This document shows positions 5,539 to 8,604 of a stretch of DNA of 8,604 nucleotides, in pieces. Numbering within the stretch: position 1 is the first letter of the stretch; every line of letters begins with the position of its first letter. Origin of the DNA: Acetobacteraceae bacterium (GTDB lineage Bacteria > Pseudomonadota > Alphaproteobacteria > Acetobacterales > Acetobacteraceae); contig CANJXD010000227.1 of NCBI GenBank assembly GCA_947478535.1, positions 1 through 8,604 on the forward strand, in the 5' to 3' direction. The notes below the pieces were generated by a model, which saw nothing but the letters and a program-made list of their open reading frames with translations, was not told where the DNA came from and did no database searches. Made by a program: the position numbers and the translations under genes.

Positions 5539-7466
5539 GACGCGAAGGCCGCTTCATGCTCCGCAGGAGCAGGGGTACCGACGAGGAAACCCTCCATCAC
5601 CAGCAGCTGCCACAGGGCCTGACCATGGTCGAACTGCCCGCTTTCATGTTCATCCAGCAGCCGGGACAGGGCCGCGCCATCGAACAGGCCGCTGTCACGC
5701 ATCGCGGTACCCAGAAGCCGCGAGCGAACCGCCGGGGATTGCGCCCGCAGCGCCGGGCCGAGCGGCGCCGCGAAGCCCTGCTTCGGGCGTTCCAGCAGCG
5801 CCGCGGGCAGGATCGGTCGCATCGCGTCACGCAGCACGCGCTTGCCTTCACCACCCCGCAACTTCAGCGCATCGGGCAGCGCCAGCCCCCAGGCGACGAG
5901 GGTGTGATCGAGCAGCGGCGGCCGGACTTCGAGGGAGACCGCCATGCTCGTGCGATCGACCTTGGTCAGGATATCGCCCGGCAGGTAGGTGTGGAGATCG
6001 GCATATTGCGCCGCCAGCAATGGCGCCTCCGGGTCACATTCCTCGATCAGCGCGGCGAAGCGATCGGAGGGATCGTGGTCGTTGAGGTCACGACGGAGCG
6101 CGGGCGAGAGCAGCGCGCGGCGGCGTTCGCGGTCGATGCGGCAGACCGTGGCGTAGTAGCCGAGCGCACTGTCCAGGCTGAGCTCGGTCAGCGTGTGCTT
6201 GGCGCGCAGCCAGCGCGGCGCGCGGTCCAGCTTCGGATAGGCGCGGGCCAACCGTCCCAGGACATGGCGGCGGACCCCGGTCGGAATATGCCGCCGCACC
6301 GCCTCCGCCAACATGTGCCAGCGATGCCGCCGGTAGCCGGCGAAGACCTCGTCGCCGCCATCGCCGGACAGGGCGACCGTGACATGGCGCCGCGCGAGGC
6401 GGCAGACCGCCAGCGTCGGCACGGCGGAGCTGTCGCCAAAGGGCTCGCCGAAGATGGCGGCCTGGGCGCGGGCATCCTCCAGCACATCGCCCCCGGCTTC
6501 CGCCGCATGGTGGGTGGCGCCGAGATGGGTCGCGAGTTCCGCGGCGGCCGGGCGTTCATCGGCGCCCCCCGCGAAGCCGGCGGTGCCGGCGAAGCCGATG
6601 GTAAAGGTGTTCAGCGCGCCGGCCTGGCGTGCCGCGAGGGTGGCGATGGCCCCGGAATCCAGCCCGCCGGACAGGAAGCAGCCGAGCGGGACATCCGCCA
6701 TCAGCCGCGCCTCGACGGATTGCGCCAACCGTGCCGCGAGTTCTCCGGCCGCATCGGCAGGGGCCGCCGCCAACCGCGTCGGCGGCTGCCAATAGCGGCG
6801 CGGTTCCGTCATGCCGGCACGCTCACCGCGGCGCAGCAGCAGAAAATGCGCCGGCGGCAGGCGCCGGATCGCGGCGTGGATGCTGCGCGGGTCCGGCACA
6901 TAGCCGAGGGCGAGGTAGTCATCGAATGCGACCGGGTCCAGCTCCGCGGACAGGTCCGGCAGCACGCGCAGGCCGGCGATCTCCGACGCGAAGGCGAGGC
7001 CGCCATCGCGCAGCAGCGTGTAGTGCAGCGGCTTCTCGCCCAGCCGGTCCCGCGCCAGCAGCAGCCGGCCCTGGCCCTGGTCCCACAGCGCGAAGGCGAA
7101 CATGCCGTCCAGCCGGTCCAGGCAGCCCAGCCCCCATTGGCGCCAGCCATGCAGGATCGCCTCGGTGTCGGAACGGGTGCGGAAGACATGCCCGCGGGCT
7201 TCGAGTTCCAGGCGCAGCGCCGCGTGGTTGTAGATCTCGCCGTTGAAGGACAGCACGATCCGGCCATCCTCGCTCACCATGGGCTGGGCGCCGCCGGCGA
7301 GATCGACGATGGCGAGCCGGCGATGGCCGAGCGCCACCCCGGGCTCGGCGTGAAAGCCCGCACCATCCGGCCCACGATGGCGCAGCGCATCGGCCATACG
7401 CCTCACCAGGGTGAGGTCGGGCGGGCGATGGCTGCTGGGATGGAAAAGGCCGACAATGGCGCACAT
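5535..7466 (-). CDS. asnB: Asparagine synthase-type glutamine amidotransferase
   Basis: A 643-residue class II glutamine amidotransferase with an ATP-dependent synthetase domain. The start at 7466 is fixed by the need for an N-terminal nucleophile, Cys2 (MCAIVGLF); an in-frame ATG at 7505 would bury it. Glutaminase signatures: RHRGPDG (29-35), GHRRLAIVDL (47-56), SFNGEIYNH (73-81) and RSDTE (98-102). Synthetase signatures: the pyrophosphate loop SGGLDS (266-271), SGDGGDEVFAGYRRHR (367-382), the YLPGDILTKVDR region and SLEVRPPLLDH. The length and the GYVPDPRSI segment (189-196) recall the roughly 630-residue amidotransferases of exosortase (XrtA) and other exopolysaccharide loci, longer than E. 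coli AsnB. In glycan clusters such proteins (WbpS, WbtH) are associated with amidation of uronic acids, so that is the likely role. True asparagine synthesis cannot be excluded. It is the first gene of the coupled operon. Oddities are Ala3 where Gly is usual and a short internal duplication at 291-302. Confidence 0.93.
   Translation of the reverse strand: MCAIVGLFHPSSHRPPDLTLVRRMADALRHRGPDGAGFHAEPGVALGHRRLAIVDLAGGAQPMVSEDGRIVLSFNGEIYNHAALRLELEARGHVFRTRSDTEAILHGWRQWGLGCLDRLDGMFAFALWDQGQGRLLLARDRLGEKPLHYTLLRDGGLAFASEIAGLRVLPDLSAELDPVAFDDYLALGYVPDPRSIHAAIRRLPPAHFLLLRRGERAGMTEPRRYWQPPTRLAAAPADAAGELAARLAQSVEARLMADVPLGCFLSGGLDSGAIATLAARQAGALNTFTIGFAGTAGFAGGADERPAAAELATHLGATHHAAEAGGDVLEDARAQAAIFGEPFGDSSAVPTLAVCRLARRHVTVALSGDGGDEVFAGYRRHRWHMLAEAVRRHIPTGVRRHVLGRLARAYPKLDRAPRWLRAKHTLTELSLDSALGYYATVCRIDRERRRALLSPALRRDLNDHDPSDRFAALIEECDPEAPLLAAQYADLHTYLPGDILTKVDRTSMAVSLEVRPPLLDHTLVAWGLALPDALKLRGGEGKRVLRDAMRPILPAALLERPKQGFAAPLGPALRAQSPAVRSRLLGTAMRDSGLFDGAALSRLLDEHESGQFDHGQALWQLLVMEGFLVGTPAPAEHEAAFAS
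6561..6596 (-). repeat. In-frame 18-bp tandem duplication inside asnB
   Basis: Two adjacent 18-nt units (6596-6579 and 6578-6561) match at 14 of 18 bases and encode GFAGTA then GFAGGA (residues 291-302). They sit between the TFTIGF strand and the DE-containing helix of the synthetase domain, where family members normally have a short loop. This looks like loop expansion by slippage. Confidence 0.55.
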
Positions 7467-7540
7467 ACGGTTCTGTCTTCTTCGTTCAGCGACGCGCGTT
7501 GCCATGGCTCCGGCGGCCGGTCTCTGCGAGAGTGGCGGCG
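7467..7540. promoter_or_regulatory. Divergent intergenic gap, asnB operon / small membrane gene
   Basis: This 74-bp gap separates two divergent starts and must hold or adjoin the promoter for the minus-strand operon and possibly one for the small gene. I see no convincing -35/-10 hexamers. The only structure is a tiny hairpin, CTCT-CGC-AGAG on the minus strand at about 7532-7522. On the asnB side AGAAGA about 8-13 nt upstream of the ATG is a weak ribosome site. Confidence 0.35.
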
Positions 7541-7687
7541 ATGGACACCGACCCGCCCCACGAGGCCATTGCGCAAGCCCGCCCCGTATCGCGCCTGTCC
7601 TGGCCGGCGGCGGCTCTGGTGATCGTCGTGCTGGCGGTGCTGGCCTGGGGCCTGTTTGGCGGCGTCATCTGGTCATTCCTGCGCTGA
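7541..7687 (+). CDS. Small single-pass membrane protein (hypothetical)
   Basis: A 48-residue ORF with a polar N-terminus (MDTDPPHEAIAQARPVSR) and one strong hydrophobic helix at about residues 20-46, including LVIVVLAVLAWGLFGGVIW, ending FLR. About 44 of 48 sense codons end in G or C, which fits genuine coding DNA in this genome. GAGAG at 7528-7532 gives an 8-nt spaced Shine-Dalgarno. An upstream in-frame ATG at 7499 would add 14 Arg/Ala-rich residues and lacks a comparable site. I do not recognise a family. It could be a small inner-membrane subunit of the glycan machinery or an unrelated gene. It lies on the plus strand, divergent from asnB, and its last 23 nt overlap the 3' end of the epimerase gene on the other strand. 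That overlap could explain part of the GC3 signal. Confidence 0.6.
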   Translation: MDTDPPHEAIAQARPVSRLSWPAAALVIVVLAVLAWGLFGGVIWSFLR

Positions 7688-8604
7688 CAAGATCGCCCGC
7701 GAGGCTCGGGCTGCCGGCGCGCAGCCACGCCAGTGTGGCGGCGAGCCCCTGGCGCAGCCCGATCCCGGCGGTGAAGCCGAGTTCCTGTCGCGCCAGCTCC
7801 GGGTCACCCACGGAATGGCGGATATCGCCGCGGCGCGGCGCCTCATGGTGCAGGTCGAGCCGCACGCCGCAGAGATCCGCCACCTCCGCCGCGAGGTCGA
7901 GCAGCGACGTGGAGCGGCCGGTGCAGACATTGAACACCGGCCCGGACACCGAGGCGCGTGGCAGCGCGGCCAGCAGCGCGGCGACGATATCGCCGACATG
8001 GATGAAGTCCCGCGTCTGCTCGCCATCCCCGAAGATCGTGAGGACGCGGCCGTGGCGCAGCCTGTCGCAGAAGATCGAGATGACGCCGCTATAAGGCGAG
8101 GCCGGGTCCTGGCGCGGGCCGAAGACATTGAAGAAGCGCAGGCCCGCCGTCGGGATGCCGTGGACCTGCCCGGCCACCAGGGCGTGCTGCTCGCAGCCGA
8201 GCTTGTCCGCGCCATAGGCCGATAGGGGCCGCGTCGCCACATCCTCACTGCGCGGCTGCGCGCCGCCGGAGCCATAGACGGCGGCGGAGGAGGCATAGAC
8301 CACCGGGATGGAGCGGGCCCGTAGCGCATCGAACAGGCCGATGGTGGCGGAGAGGTTGGTGTGATGCGCGCCGGGCCAGTCCCGCACGCCGCGCTCGACC
8401 GAGGCGATGGCGGCGAGATGGAAGCAGGCATCGACCCCCACCAGGGCATGGCGCAGCGCCATCGGGTCCGCGATGTCGCCGAGCAGCAAGGTGGCGCGAT
8501 GGGCGAGATTGGACCCCGATCCCGTCGAGAGGTCATCGAGGACGCGAACCTTCTCGCCCCGGGCCACCAGCGCCGCACAAAGATGAGAGCCGATGAAACC
8601 GCAG
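7665..8604 (-). CDS. NAD-dependent nucleotide-sugar epimerase/dehydratase, GalE-like (N-terminus cut by window edge)
   Basis: 312 residues are visible. The frame enters from the right edge inside the nucleotide-binding loop: the first codons read CGFIGSHL, part of the GXXGXXG motif, so only about 10 residues are missing. It is an extended short-chain dehydrogenase. Seen (window numbering): VLDDLSTG (21-28), the NAD-ribose acidic region; GDIADP (42-47); FHLAAIASVERGV (61-73); VVYASSAAVYGSG (101-113) carrying the catalytic Ser; the active-site YGADK (Y130, K134); LRFFNVFGPRQDP (155-167); and the substrate-domain motif FGDGEQTRDFIHVGDIV (191-207). Likely a UDP-sugar 4-epimerase supplying precursors for the glycan. 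Dehydratase or uronate epimerase activity is possible, since family members share these motifs. The gap to asnB (about 200 bp, holding the small plus-strand gene) means it may be a separate transcript or the upstream part of the same one. Confidence 0.92.
   Translation of the reverse strand, partial: CGFIGSHLCAALVARGEKVRVLDDLSTGSGSNLAHRATLLLGDIADPMALRHALVGVDACFHLAAIASVERGVRDWPGAHHTNLSATIGLFDALRARSIPVVYASSAAVYGSGGAQPRSEDVATRPLSAYGADKLGCEQHALVAGQVHGIPTAGLRFFNVFGPRQDPASPYSGVISIFCDRLRHGRVLTIFGDGEQTRDFIHVGDIVAALLAALPRASVSGPVFNVCTGRSTSLLDLAAEVADLCGVRLDLHHEAPRRGDIRHSVGDPELARQELGFTAGIGLRQGLAATLAWLRAGSPSLAGDLVSAGMTR

Noticed and set aside
7467..7505. N-terminal extension of AsnB from the ATG at 7505
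   Set aside because: Class II amidotransferases need Cys immediately after the initiator Met. Only the start at 7466 gives Met-Cys.
5556..7622. 688-codon plus-strand open frame opposite asnB
   Set aside because: Its translation is dominated by Arg, Gln, Gly, Ala and His with no domain pattern, and it is antisense to a gene with full class II amidotransferase motifs. It is a GC-rich shadow frame.
7684..7710. Possible terminator hairpin (GCCCG-loop-CGGGC) after the small membrane gene
   Set aside because: Only a 5-bp stem, no T-run, and it lies inside the epimerase coding sequence, so chance is likely.

Overview
The window is GC-rich (roughly 70%) bacterial DNA. Coding frames show very strong third-position G/C preference and genes are packed with 4-nt overlaps. 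This style, together with the protein types, suggests an alphaproteobacterium, perhaps Rhodospirillales or Acetobacteraceae. That placement is inference from composition and gene content only. It reads as a section of an exopolysaccharide or surface-glycan biosynthesis locus. Both ends of the window cut genes.

Layout, left to right. (1) Positions 1-2064, minus strand: the 5' 688 codons of a GT4-type glycosyltransferase fused in one frame to a WalW-like polysaccharide deacetylase, cut by the left edge. It has no frameshift or stop. (2) 2121-3143, plus strand: a CelD/BcsL-type GNAT acyltransferase, divergent from gene 1 and converging on gene 3 with a 16-nt overlap. (3-5) 3128-7466, minus strand: a tightly coupled operon reading AsnB-type amidotransferase (7466-5535), MOP-superfamily glycan flippase (5538-4024), then GT2 glycosyltransferase (4027-3128). 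The joints are an ATGA and a GTGA overlap. (6) 7541-7687, plus strand: a probable 48-residue single-pass membrane protein. (7) 7665 to the right edge, minus strand: a GalE-like NAD-dependent sugar epimerase/dehydratase lacking its first few residues.

Together the genes supply nucleotide-sugar interconversion (epimerase), possible amidation of a sugar or uronic acid (AsnB-like), glycosyl transfer (GT2, GT4), export of lipid-linked repeat units (flippase), and tailoring of the polymer (GNAT, deacetylase). No polymerase, priming transferase, chain-length regulator or outer-membrane export gene lies in the window, so the locus must continue outside it.

There is no intergenic stretch over 80 bp. 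The two real gaps are 2065-2120 (divergent starts, with an inverted repeat and repeated start contexts) and 7467-7540 (divergent asnB / small membrane gene; no convincing promoter hexamers seen). I found no tRNA, rRNA, CRISPR, IS element or attachment site. The most notable features are the GT4-deacetylase fusion, the small opposite-strand membrane protein, and the symmetrical start-site repeat around 2106.
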